Source: Symbiodinium natans
Lineage: Eukaryota > Sar > Dinophyceae > Suessiales > Symbiodiniaceae
NCBI GenBank assembly: GCA_905221605.1
Contig: CAJNDS010000265.1
Coordinates: 126,001-183,902, forward strand
Direction: 5' to 3'
DNA length: 57,902 bases
Of the stretch, positions 44,201 to 51,258 are shown in pieces. Every line of letters begins with the position of its first letter. Position 1 is the first letter of the stretch. The notes under the pieces were generated by a model. It ran no database searches, was not told where the DNA came from, and saw only the letters and a program-made list of their open reading frames with translations. The position numbers and the translations under genes were made by a program.

Positions 44201-46868
44201 ACTAGAAGTGAATTACGCCAAGTGCAACATCATGGTTAAACTGGCAGGTCGCCACGCGCAGCAGGCCAAGAAGCTCTTCAAGTCACAGGAGCTTCGCTCA
44301 GGCCGGAAGGTCACGGTCTGGAATATAGACGCACCAGAGCAGCCAAGACGGCCAATTCTGCTTTCGCATTCCTCAGTTCTTCCCCCTCTCCCCTCTCTTC
44401 CTTCCTTCGAGCTGGTAGACTCCTTCAAGTATCTAGGAGTCATGATCAGCTACTCAAACCCGGAAGATCTTACCTATTCTTTAAGACAAGAGAGAGCGGC
44501 GAAGAAAAAGCAGACAGTGCGCAAATTCATTCACAATAAGCGCAGGACAAAAACCGCATCTAGGCTGCTTGTCTGGAGAGCCACCGTCTGGTCCACGGCC
44601 ACTTTTGGCCTGGAATCCGTTGGTCTCTCAGGTAGGCGGGCAAGGGCTCTCCGCTCATGGCATGCCAGACAGGTGCGAGCGGTAACGCACAACCCTGTGC
44701 ATAAGACTCGTGAAACTACAGCAGCGCTTTTTGCACGTCTGAAACTTGTCTCTCCCATTCAGCAGCTTCATGATCGCTCCGCCCAGCGCCTAGACTCTCT
44801 CCGCAAGCGCCGGAATGCAGCCCCAGCGAGTGAGGTCACCTCCTGCTCAACATCCACGCCGGCCAACGCGAGCTCTTCGCTCCTCACTCAGTCCGGCGCC
44901 TGGCCACGTGAAGATATCTTAACTATTCCCTCCACCCTGCAAACGGCGGAGGAAATTGTAGCCTCTTACAGCAAGCTGCTCAGGGAGGCCGACATTGACC
45001 CTTCTCCGGACGTGCCCATGCACACATGCTGTGGAAAGGTATTTCGTACTGCGGCGGGCCTGAGAACACACCGGACAGTCAAGCATCCGGCTCCTGTTCC
45101 GCCACCCCTTGAATTCTCACGCCTAAAGCACTCCGTGGGAGGCCTGCCTCAATGCTCGCACTGCCAGGCGAAATTTAAAAACTGGCATAATCTACAACAG
45201 CACGTTGAGCGCAGAGTCTGCCGACAGGCTGGTTTCAAGCTTTCTAGACCTGAGGCGGCCACTCAGGCTGACGAAGCTCCTTCCAAGGCGAGTGAGGTCT
45301 CCTCCAGCCAGGAGCTCGTGCCCTCGTCAGACTGCCGTGCTACTGCCGCACCCTCGGTCCAGCTTACCTTGCAGATGGACACAGTGCCTCTCATTTCGCG
45401 CATGCGCACCGAACTGCTGCAACAGGCCGGAACCCAGACCTTCCTCGAGCTCCTCACCGGCCACCTTGGCCAGCAACTCACCAGGACCTGTCTGCTCTGC
45501 GACTCGTGGATAGCCTCCACGACAAAAATAGCCTTCCACCTCACAAAGAAACACGGGGCAGAATGGGACTCTTATAAAGCCTCGGCGGGGAATAACACCT
45601 CTAAGATGTATGTGCTGACCCGCCTGTCACCCTGTCCTGCCTGTGGCGTGAAAGTGGAGAGCGCCCCCCGACACACGAAGCAGTGCCCGGTCATTCAGCA
45701 ATTACAACTCTTCTTCTTTCTGCACCCTGACGCCCCTCTTTCCAGAATGCACTCGTCCCTCCAACACACTCAGCTCTCACATCTCTCGCCTCCCACCTCT
45801 GGGGTTGGCGCATCTTCTCCTGCGGTCCCTAACCCCGGGCAGAGCACGACAACATCACACCAACACGCATCTCCCACACAGGCTACCCCCCAACCAAAGA
45901 CGTTCCAACAGCGGACCCTGCAGGCTCCTAATCCCAGGTCCAAGCAAAGCCAGCTTCAGCGATGGTTTCGCCCAGGGAGTGCCTCCCAGGCTGCACAGCT
46001 AGGCGCAGGACCTCCTCAGCCAGCACCGACAGACCTGGATGCCTCTGCTCCGCCACCGCCTCCTGCAGCTCAGCCTATGCCACAATTGATTAATCCTCAT
46101 AACTTGTGCTACGCCATTTCAGTCTTGCAGATGATTAGCGCTCTGAGGGAAGACCCCTCAGTGGACTGGTCGAACCTCCAACCTCTCCAGCGGGAACTTC
46201 GAGCAAGGGCCTCGCACCCAGTCTCTATTCTCGCACTAGAATCGCTCCCGCATTGTCATCCAGACTGGAGGCTTGCTAATAGGCAAAGTGATGCACTCGA
46301 GTACTTGACGTTCTTGTTGGCTAACCACCATGGCTCCTTACAAGGTACCCCCTGGAAGCGAGTCTATCATGCAGACATACCCGACTCAACTGGCTTCTCC
46401 CCCCTTCTACTAACCTTCCCGGAAGGCACCGACCCGACCAGGCTGTCCCAGCCTGACTCCCTAGCGGCGCCCCACTTAGCTTATTCACTGTCCTTTTTTG
46501 TGCACGAGTGGCACTCTCCGCATGACTCGAAGGCGGCACTGTTGTATACACCTCCTTATATCTTTGTGTCTCTGCCAAGGTTCACAAATGCCGGAGCGAA
46601 GCAGCACTGGAGACTCACGGGCTTGCAGGACGAAGTACAGCTGCCTGCATGGACCGGGCCTCACTCTCAATCTTTTGTTCGCTACAGATCCGTCTCGGGA
46701 CTCTTTCACATAGGGCAGGAAGCCACCTCAGGTCATTACAGATCCTTCACCTTGCTTCCCTCTCTCCAGGTAGGTGATGACTCCAGCCCAGGCTTCTCGC
46801 CTACGAGCGAGGAACGTGCACAGATCGGGTCAGGAGCTTACCTTTTGCTCCTCCAACGCTTAAGTTAA
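41265..46868 (+). CDS. ORF1: APE/RT LINE-type polyprotein with C-terminal ubiquitin-protease-like domain
   Basis: The frame is open from after a TAG at 41259. The first in-frame ATG is 41478 (1796 aa), so the annotated 5' end is an open-frame boundary, not a proven start. Residues are counted from 41265. An AP-endonuclease domain covers 155-430 (LRVFSWNAGG, IQETHW, AGDFNSS, SQIDFIL, KHMP). The RT covers about 740-1065 (IPKPSKPASKPENLRPLGI, FSLDLSQAFDKTS, GIKQGCKLAPSLFS, catalytic FADD, FKYLGVMIS). Zn-finger-like motifs lie near 1252, 1298, 1409 and 1457. A Pro/Gln-rich linker follows. At 1609-1867 sits a C19-type protease fold signature: NLCYAISVLQ with Cys 1615, and TSGHYRSF with His 1824. 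The first two parts fit non-LTR retrotransposition; the last suggests deubiquitination. Four hairpin motifs lie in frame within it, at residues about 216, 709, 1188 and 1342. Confidence 0.9.
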   Translation: MPADGHLEALASSILRFCRRQHIHELARSQFRGENLDRLRLHLSLLSVRVLVFPQDEGSLIVLRHFSRNKRMAEGLIRKHSYRRACHRALRDGCAVPYRRTNLPLSQAQASAGTAAPSASQETKENMHAQFAPQLPLRQPRRRHPRGGREAKPLRVFSWNAGGLSQQLWAEFKEWLQYQQDLDVIFIQETHWTTSSQFKVHGWTAVSGGLPDEELVRSPPAQTSQLPEQPKHRRSAGVLTLLSPSIDSATLRWQDLHPGRAHEVYCEIRGHPVLLLNCYQYTKQRGMTEQDHYATQSKVLSSLSKSLTNLSQRTVPVLAGDFNSSLKPNPPFVGGVVPAGSSKHKPVQKQFQKFLQRNSLVALNTWQGRKANTFISPQGSSQIDFILTSKFYAAQLARKVCVLKDFKLGAWRKGGKHMPLRTAVPLKKVWRHPFSTKTQPAVPSKQKSLLAHHVRQNTPLAQTLREQVAKDVDKLRAQKKGEPLHPDEVNELLLEHAKTFQPRDPEAGSSDAAPTAQPLWRLHNHRQTALRNLKREDDVINKMARTEHLKQAQRSLDEAAKAHAIQIKNQARERTHRTLKEISEKVKRDPHAAYRSLKHVAPWSPAPRVCLRSPCGRILTEPEGLAELKRHSLSIFSSHPPLASGVGQALPKLDKSSLSKGIASIKPEKAVPQGSAPASMYRLCASTVANNYCDYLEAVPPPPAPTHQACEVTSCQGKREPQHNTAPMNPAEPPSLPITAKSADLSFIPKPSKPASKPENLRPLGIIRPDGKGIASEARRRLDPLFKKAHFASPQFAYIPGRGIADAQLRVIGHARRVRAMLRSRAPDRFCTPKRTKGKPDLIGGFTFSLDLSQAFDKTSREALLRSLITYGASPEDVELVASLHREAQYNLRYGRSQETVTSTRGIKQGCKLAPSLFSLVITEAFRLMATHIGFSPIQQFLTGFADDLVIHRDIHNWSDLYAAHDMVRLLLHYLQEAGLEVNYAKCNIMVKLAGRHAQQAKKLFKSQELRSGRKVTVWNIDAPEQPRRPILLSHSSVLPPLPSLPSFELVDSFKYLGVMISYSNPEDLTYSLRQERAAKKKQTVRKFIHNKRRTKTASRLLVWRATVWSTATFGLESVGLSGRRARALRSWHARQVRAVTHNPVHKTRETTAALFARLKLVSPIQQLHDRSAQRLDSLRKRRNAAPASEVTSCSTSTPANASSSLLTQSGAWPREDILTIPSTLQTAEEIVASYSKLLREADIDPSPDVPMHTCCGKVFRTAAGLRTHRTVKHPAPVPPPLEFSRLKHSVGGLPQCSHCQAKFKNWHNLQQHVERRVCRQAGFKLSRPEAATQADEAPSKASEVSSSQELVPSSDCRATAAPSVQLTLQMDTVPLISRMRTELLQQAGTQTFLELLTGHLGQQLTRTCLLCDSWIASTTKIAFHLTKKHGAEWDSYKASAGNNTSKMYVLTRLSPCPACGVKVESAPRHTKQCPVIQQLQLFFFLHPDAPLSRMHSSLQHTQLSHLSPPTSGVGASSPAVPNPGQSTTTSHQHASPTQATPQPKTFQQRTLQAPNPRSKQSQLQRWFRPGSASQAAQLGAGPPQPAPTDLDASAPPPPPAAQPMPQLINPHNLCYAISVLQMISALREDPSVDWSNLQPLQRELRARASHPVSILALESLPHCHPDWRLANRQSDALEYLTFLLANHHGSLQGTPWKRVYHADIPDSTGFSPLLLTFPEGTDPTRLSQPDSLAAPHLAYSLSFFVHEWHSPHDSKAALLYTPPYIFVSLPRFTNAGAKQHWRLTGLQDEVQLPAWTGPHSQSFVRYRSVSGLFHIGQEATSGHYRSFTLLPSLQVGDDSSPGFSPTSEERAQIGSGAYLLLLQRLS
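41904..41928 (+). repeat. hairpin 1 (inside ORF1)
   Basis: The stem GAGC/GCTC (4 bp) encloses TCGTGAGGTCTCCTCCC. It is read in frame as VRSPP within a variable loop of the endonuclease domain. Confidence 0.75.
43388..43410 (+). repeat. hairpin 2 (inside ORF1)
   Basis: The stem GGC/GCC (3 bp, weak) encloses GTGCGAGGTCACCTCCT. It is read as CEVTSC in the linker between endonuclease and RT. Confidence 0.65.
44825..44847 (+). repeat. hairpin 3 (inside ORF1)
   Basis: The stem AGC/GCT (3 bp, weak) encloses GAGTGAGGTCACCTCCT. It is read as SEVTSC between the RT and the fingers. Confidence 0.65.
45275..45316 (+). repeat. hairpin 4 (inside ORF1)
   Basis: The inner stem GGC/GCC and outer stem AGCTCCT/AGGAGCT (7 bp, with a TCCAA bulge on the left) enclose GAGTGAGGTCTCCTCCA. 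It is read as SEVSSS between zinc-finger-like motifs. Confidence 0.75.
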
Positions 46869-46870
46869 GT

Positions 46871-46913
46871 CCCGTTCATCTTCGTGTGAGGTCCCCTCCT
46901 GAAGGTGAACGGG
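46871..46913 (+). repeat. hairpin 5 (2 nt after the ORF1 stop)
   Basis: This is the longest perfect-register stem: CCCGTTCATCTTC pairs with GAAGGTGAACGGG (13 bp, one T-G pair) around GTGTGAGGTCCCCTCCT. It sits between the ORF1 stop (46866-46868) and the ORF2 ATG (46958). Confidence 0.92.
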
Positions 46914-46957
46914 AAGCGATTTCACTCGTGATACCATGCGTGTCCTCCCCAAGCGCT

Positions 46958-48031
46958 ATGGAGCAAGCCCAGCAGGAGCTGCTGAACAACCCTGCACTAT
47001 GCCAAGTGCTCTTTAAGAATCTCCCCCATCTTGCCGCTTCATCCATGGCTGCGCGGGCATTTGGCCCTGATGAACGTTCAACGTCCAGAGAACTGGTCCC
47101 TGCTCACGACAGGGACAGGCCTCCCAAACAGCGCCGTCAGCAAAAGGACCTGGAGCAGGACGAGGAAATGCCGCCGACTCGGTTGCCCTCACCGTCCAGG
47201 AGGCCCAGGAGGACTGGTCGCCGTAATGGCTCCAGACCAAGGGCCTCGCAAAACGGTCTGCCGAAATCAAAGCAGGAGGTCAAACCAACCGCTGACCTCT
47301 TGGCCAGCATCATCTTGGCCCTGCTGAATCACGAGGATGAATTGACAGCCTTGCGATACCATCATGGATGGATCTTCTACGCCACGGTGCACCAAGCGAA
47401 CAGTGTGGTTCCCTCCTTGGCACGGATCCAGCAACAGTGGAAGTCGGACCAGCCCCAGGACCCCCCTGGCAAGCCCGTTCGCTACGCCCTGTTCCTCGGT
47501 CTCCTTCACGAGCTGCACACTCGAGCCCAGGGCTTCGATCACGTCGCCTACGACAGCACGAATCAGGACAAGGAATCAGCACTTATCTCTCTACCAGGAG
47601 CACTTGCCTCCCGAGGTCGACACCACACGGACGAGAACCCTGCCTTCTACTGGAACTACATGAGATGGGACGCCAAACAGCGGAAGGTAGTCATCGATGC
47701 CCAACGCCCTCCTCTCTCGCCCAAGGTTGTCTCCACCCACCTGGCGGCTATGCTCAAGCTAGATCAAGAACAGCTCACCAAGTTCAGGCCGTCCAGACCG
47801 CTGCGAGCCAACCTGACGGAAGAAAGGCCGGTCATCGCCTTCCTCCTGGAACTGGCCCTGACCATCGGAGACGACCATGAGGCAATGCACGCCTTTCGAC
47901 TTCTAGCGAACAACTCAGTCTGGAACCTAGTGGGGGTCACCATGCGCAGGGAGGGCCTAAGACGGTCTCCACAGATGCAGACCCTCCGTGATCAGCTAGA
48001 AGCGCTGCGCACAGGAGGCAACGAGGGCTAA
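46958..48031 (+). CDS. ORF2: basic protein of unknown function
   Basis: The start is ATG 46958 (MEQAQQELLNNPALCQVLF), 357 aa. The open frame extends upstream through hairpin 5 but has no earlier ATG. Residues about 45-105 are strongly basic and Pro/Ser-rich (RRQQKDLEQDEEMPP, SPSRRPRRTGRRNGSRPRAS), suggesting nucleic-acid binding. The rest looks globular and helical (HHGWIFYATVHQANSVVPSL, RPVIAFLLELALTIGDDH). I recognise no family. Its position directly after ORF1 and between hairpins suggests it belongs with the array, perhaps as a structural or Gag-like partner; that is inference. Confidence 0.65.
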   Translation: MEQAQQELLNNPALCQVLFKNLPHLAASSMAARAFGPDERSTSRELVPAHDRDRPPKQRRQQKDLEQDEEMPPTRLPSPSRRPRRTGRRNGSRPRASQNGLPKSKQEVKPTADLLASIILALLNHEDELTALRYHHGWIFYATVHQANSVVPSLARIQQQWKSDQPQDPPGKPVRYALFLGLLHELHTRAQGFDHVAYDSTNQDKESALISLPGALASRGRHHTDENPAFYWNYMRWDAKQRKVVIDAQRPPLSPKVVSTHLAAMLKLDQEQLTKFRPSRPLRANLTEERPVIAFLLELALTIGDDHEAMHAFRLLANNSVWNLVGVTMRREGLRRSPQMQTLRDQLEALRTGGNEG

Positions 48032-48040
48032 AGTTTTCCA

Positions 48041-48075
48041 GGACACCCGAGTCGAGGTCCCCTCCTGAGCTGTCC
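48041..48075 (+). repeat. hairpin 6 (9 nt after the ORF2 stop)
   Basis: The stem GGACA/TGTCC encloses a longer loop holding GAGTCGAGGTCCCCTCCT. This is a variant with GTC in place of GT before GAGG. Confidence 0.75.
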
Positions 48076-48127
48076 AAGGCCCCCTTGCCCTCCTGGGGGA
48101 TCTAGCAAGTCACTTAGCCTCAGACAA

Positions 48128-48171
48128 CCCTCCTACTCTCGTGTAGAGGTCCCCTCCTGAGAGAACGAGGG
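48128..48171 (+). repeat. hairpin 7
   Basis: The inner stem CTCTC/GAGAG (48136-48140, 48159-48163) and outer CCCTC/GAGGG enclose GTGTAGAGGTCCCCTCCT. It lies 84 bp after hairpin 6, upstream of the small ORF. Confidence 0.82.
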
Positions 48172-48498
48172 CGCTGATAAGTCAACCTGTTTTTCTTTCT
48201 CCCTTCTCTGCCGCCTCGTGCGCACCGTGCCTGCCAGGAAAAGTCTTTTCTGCACCACACGTCAGGCTTCAAGTGGCGTACTGACTATTGCATCGAACTG
48301 CCTTTCTCCCATTACAACTGAGGCCGAGCTACACTAACGTCAGCTGTCGACCAGAGCGAGTCACACTCCAGGCTCTCGCATTGCTTACAAGCTGAGAGAC
48401 TTTCCGCCATGTGCCTGACTGAAGCCCCAACTTAACTCAGCATCAGCCGTTCTGCTCATATTGATCAGTACAGATTGTTCCTCCATCATCACCACGCC

Positions 48499-48762
48499 AT
48501 GGCAACCAACCCGGAGGGCACGATTCTTGCCATTGAGAACACCCCTGGCATTCACACCCAGCCGACGACAAGCCAGGCCAATGTCGCCCAAGCGCTGGTT
48601 AAGGCAACGGCACCTCCGCCACCACAGTCATCATGCGGAGCAGGCTGCGACCAATGCCACAGTGCTCCATGTGTTCGACACAAGCCGGGACATCTGTGGC
48701 ACTGCTGCTTCGGGTGTAGAGACTCCTGGGCGGTGCAACAAGCCCGCTCCAGATACTGGTAG
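48499..48762 (+). CDS. ORF2b: small Cys/His-rich protein
   Basis: This 87-aa frame starts in strong context (GCCATGG). The N-terminal half is Thr/Ala/Pro-rich. The C-terminal half is dense in possible zinc ligands: CGAGCDQCHSAPC, then HKPGHLWHCCFGC. It lies between hairpins 7 and 8, with the next hairpin 32 nt after its stop, exactly like the larger ORFs. I therefore treat it as real. The function is unknown; a zinc-binding adaptor is possible. Confidence 0.5.
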   Translation: MATNPEGTILAIENTPGIHTQPTTSQANVAQALVKATAPPPPQSSCGAGCDQCHSAPCVRHKPGHLWHCCFGCRDSWAVQQARSRYW

Positions 48763-48793
48763 CTATGAGCAGGATAGAGCTCGACTTTTTGCG

Positions 48794-48822
48794 ACCAGCA
48801 AGTGAGGTCTCCTCCTGCAGGT
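48794..48822 (+). repeat. hairpin 8 (32 nt after the ORF2b stop)
   Basis: The stem ACC-A-GC / GC-A-GGT (5 bp with one A-A mismatch) encloses AAGTGAGGTCTCCTCCT. Confidence 0.75.
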
Positions 48823-49004
48823 AAAACGCAGCTATGTTCTCACAGCTGCGCGCCGTCGACCGAGCCAACAGTCTCAACTAAAACAATCTGCCCTAAATGC
48901 ATGACAGCACTTAACTTATCTAATGTCTCTCCGCTCCTAAATTGCTGCACAGGCCCCACTGTCGAGCCCAGCACTCAGCCAGTCCTTGTGCATTGCTGAG
49001 ATAA

Positions 49005-50891
49005 ATGTCTGACCTTACGCGCTGGCAAGATTCTGTGCTCAAAGAAGGTCCACTAGGTCTACAGCGCAGGGCACCTAGGACCATGCCCCCGCGGAAAAGA
49101 CAGTCGAAAGCTTCGACTCTGCCCTCGTTCGATCTCGCCTCCAACATCTGCACAGAAGCTGATAGGCTGCTGCCTTCGAACTATGTCCCCATCTCGCATA
49201 AGAGAATGGACGAGATCAGAAACTACCGCTGGGAGAAGGGTCTCCGTGCTATATCAAGAAGCATGATGGCCCGTCAATCGACAAGGCCGGTCTCGAGCCA
49301 GAGACAAGCGGACAAAGAAAGCAAGAGACTAGAAGAGCTGGGAATAAAAAAGCCTGGACTCACTGCAGAGGACTTAGCGGCCCTTCCTACCTCGGACGTG
49401 TACAAGAATCTCTCTTCGCTTTCCTTGATCTCGGTCGATACTTCCCGACCGGCAAGCTCCAGCGTGAGGTCGCCTCCGAGGAGCGGACACAGGGAAGCGA
49501 AAACAGAACCATCCTCCTCATCTAAGCTCCAGGCAGAGCAGGCGAAAACCTTCACGGCAGAGCCAACACGAGAGCATGCACCGCAACCCTATGCGGGCCA
49601 AGGCGTGGGCAGGAAAGAAACCTGCAAGGAAGAGTCGGACTCAGACATACCACCCTGGGCGGACTCGAAGAAGTCGCGCTCATCTCAGTACACCGGTGCA
49701 GGAGTTGGACAAAAGGAGGCCTTCGTCAGGCAGCCACCCCCACCTCCATCTCCTCCTGCAAGACAATCAGCTCCCGACCCAGGCCATCTTGAAGGCATCG
49801 CGCGCCTCACTTCCACAGAGGAGCTCCAGGTCGTCAATCTTACGCAAGCAGCTCCTCCTCCGCACGAGTTCCTGAACTACCCGGTGCATCAAGGAGTGAT
49901 AGTTCTTCCAGCAGCCACAGTTCAGGCTCGCGTGGCAAGCAAGAAGGAACAAGACAAGGGCAAGGCGGTCATTCACTCCTTCCCCTACTCCTACCCGCAG
50001 GAATTCCCTTTGGAATTGGATGTTCACGTGCAAGTTCGGAAATCGCAGGACGAGCAAGTCAGCATGGTTCTAAAACTGAACCGCACAGCATCCATGAAGG
50101 GCGTCACCAGAGCTGTATACAACTTCAAGGGCGGGGAATTCTACTCGGTCTTCAAACTCTCAGTTGTTGCTCCCCAGGAAGAACAGGCCCAAGACGGACT
50201 TCAGGCTCATGAAGCGGAACTTGACTTGGCACACGTTTTCCCAGAGATGGTCCCGACGGTGGCAAACGTCTTTGCTATCCAGCTCAGAGTGGCTTCCGCG
50301 GTCAATCCCCTGGAGTTTCCCAAGTCTCCCACGCCGAGTGAGGTCTCCTCCTGGCGGGGAGACTCGGGCCCGCCGAAGTATCTCCTCATTCAGCAAGCCT
50401 ACGGCATCATGGTGGAAAAGGTCCAGCCGCTGGATAACCTCCCACCGCATCTACGCCCCAGCATGGACGAGTGCTACCTGCTGATTCTCCTAGTACTCAA
50501 ATCGGCGCTCCTAGGATACTATGTACGAGACTGTGGTTGGTCCAACCTGGGCAGACGAATCTCGCCGGACTCCAGCACGGATCTGCCCTTCTTTCTTGCT
50601 CTCGACACGTCGGCCTGGCACAAACGCACACCTCCGGCTCCTCAACAAGCCACAACTTCAACCGCAGATCATGTCCGAGGACTCTTCTCGACCCTAGAGT
50701 ACCTGGCGGAGGACAAGCCGGCAATCCAGGCAGCCAAACAAGCCTTCACGCATCATCAGCGACAGGTCCCTCCTCTTGTCCAGCACTTCTTCTCCCTGCT
50801 CCGGACTCCGGTGGGCAAAGAAAAGGCAGAGAGAATCTTTAAGGACACGCCTCTGGCGCTCTCTGCTGAAGTGTGGGACGCCTTCAGCTAA
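49005..50891 (+). CDS. ORF3: 628-aa protein of unknown function
   Basis: The start is ATG 49005, or ATG 49083 (MPPRKRQSKASTLP, better context, 602 aa). The N-terminal third is basic and Ser/Arg-rich. The middle is low-complexity with a PPPPPSPPARQ segment. From about residue 300 it looks folded (DVHVQVRKSQDEQVSMVLKL, then MDECYLLILLVLKSALLGYY). Two hairpin motifs are read in frame: VRSPP near residue 153 and SEVSSW near residue 445. I recognise no family. Confidence 0.65.
   Translation: MSDLTRWQDSVLKEGPLGLQRRAPRTMPPRKRQSKASTLPSFDLASNICTEADRLLPSNYVPISHKRMDEIRNYRWEKGLRAISRSMMARQSTRPVSSQRQADKESKRLEELGIKKPGLTAEDLAALPTSDVYKNLSSLSLISVDTSRPASSSVRSPPRSGHREAKTEPSSSSKLQAEQAKTFTAEPTREHAPQPYAGQGVGRKETCKEESDSDIPPWADSKKSRSSQYTGAGVGQKEAFVRQPPPPPSPPARQSAPDPGHLEGIARLTSTEELQVVNLTQAAPPPHEFLNYPVHQGVIVLPAATVQARVASKKEQDKGKAVIHSFPYSYPQEFPLELDVHVQVRKSQDEQVSMVLKLNRTASMKGVTRAVYNFKGGEFYSVFKLSVVAPQEEQAQDGLQAHEAELDLAHVFPEMVPTVANVFAIQLRVASAVNPLEFPKSPTPSEVSSWRGDSGPPKYLLIQQAYGIMVEKVQPLDNLPPHLRPSMDECYLLILLVLKSALLGYYVRDCGWSNLGRRISPDSSTDLPFFLALDTSAWHKRTPPAPQQATTSTADHVRGLFSTLEYLAEDKPAIQAAKQAFTHHQRQVPPLVQHFFSLLRTPVGKEKAERIFKDTPLALSAEVWDAFS
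49456..49484 (+). repeat. hairpin 9 (inside ORF3)
   Basis: The stem GCTCC/GGAGC encloses AGCGTGAGGTCGCCTCCGA. It is read as SVRSPPR, in a low-complexity linker. It is the only copy with G at the variable loop position. Confidence 0.75.
50323..50364 (+). repeat. hairpin 10 (inside ORF3)
   Basis: AGTCTCCC-A-CGCC pairs with GGCG-GGGAGACT (12 bp, one bulged A) around GAGTGAGGTCTCCTCCT. It is read in frame as SEVSSW. Confidence 0.9.
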
Positions 50892-50908
50892 CCTGCACTA
50901 TGTACCCA

Positions 50909-50933
50909 TTTCGTGTGAGGTCCCCTCCTGAAA
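50909..50933 (+). repeat. hairpin 11 (18 nt after the ORF3 stop)
   Basis: The stem TTTC/GAAA encloses GTGTGAGGTCCCCTCCT. Confidence 0.8.
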
Positions 50934-51191
50934 CGGCACGCCGGGACAAGTGTCCGGCACAAGCATCCAAGCTACCTTTTCAACTCTCGCTAAGGCACAA
51001 AAACAAGCTGACTGGTTTTCTAGGCCGGCTCAATGCGCATTTAGCACAGCACGATGCCTGCGTGCTCTAAGACTAGCTCAGCTCAGGTCACGAGCTCACA
51101 GGCTTGGCGCTCAGTCACCAACCCTGCTTTAGCCCACAAACGCAAGGCTGAAGTAACATCTGTGTATGTGACTCCAGTCATTTCCATCCAA

Positions 51192-51216
51192 TGTCGCGTG
51201 AGGTCTCCTCCTGACA
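51192..51216 (+). repeat. hairpin 12 (42 nt before the ORF4 start)
   Basis: The stem TGTC/GACA encloses GCGTGAGGTCTCCTCCT. Confidence 0.8.
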
Positions 51217-51258
51217 GCCACTTCAGATAGGCAAATAGCCCTCTCTGCCCCCTGCGCC

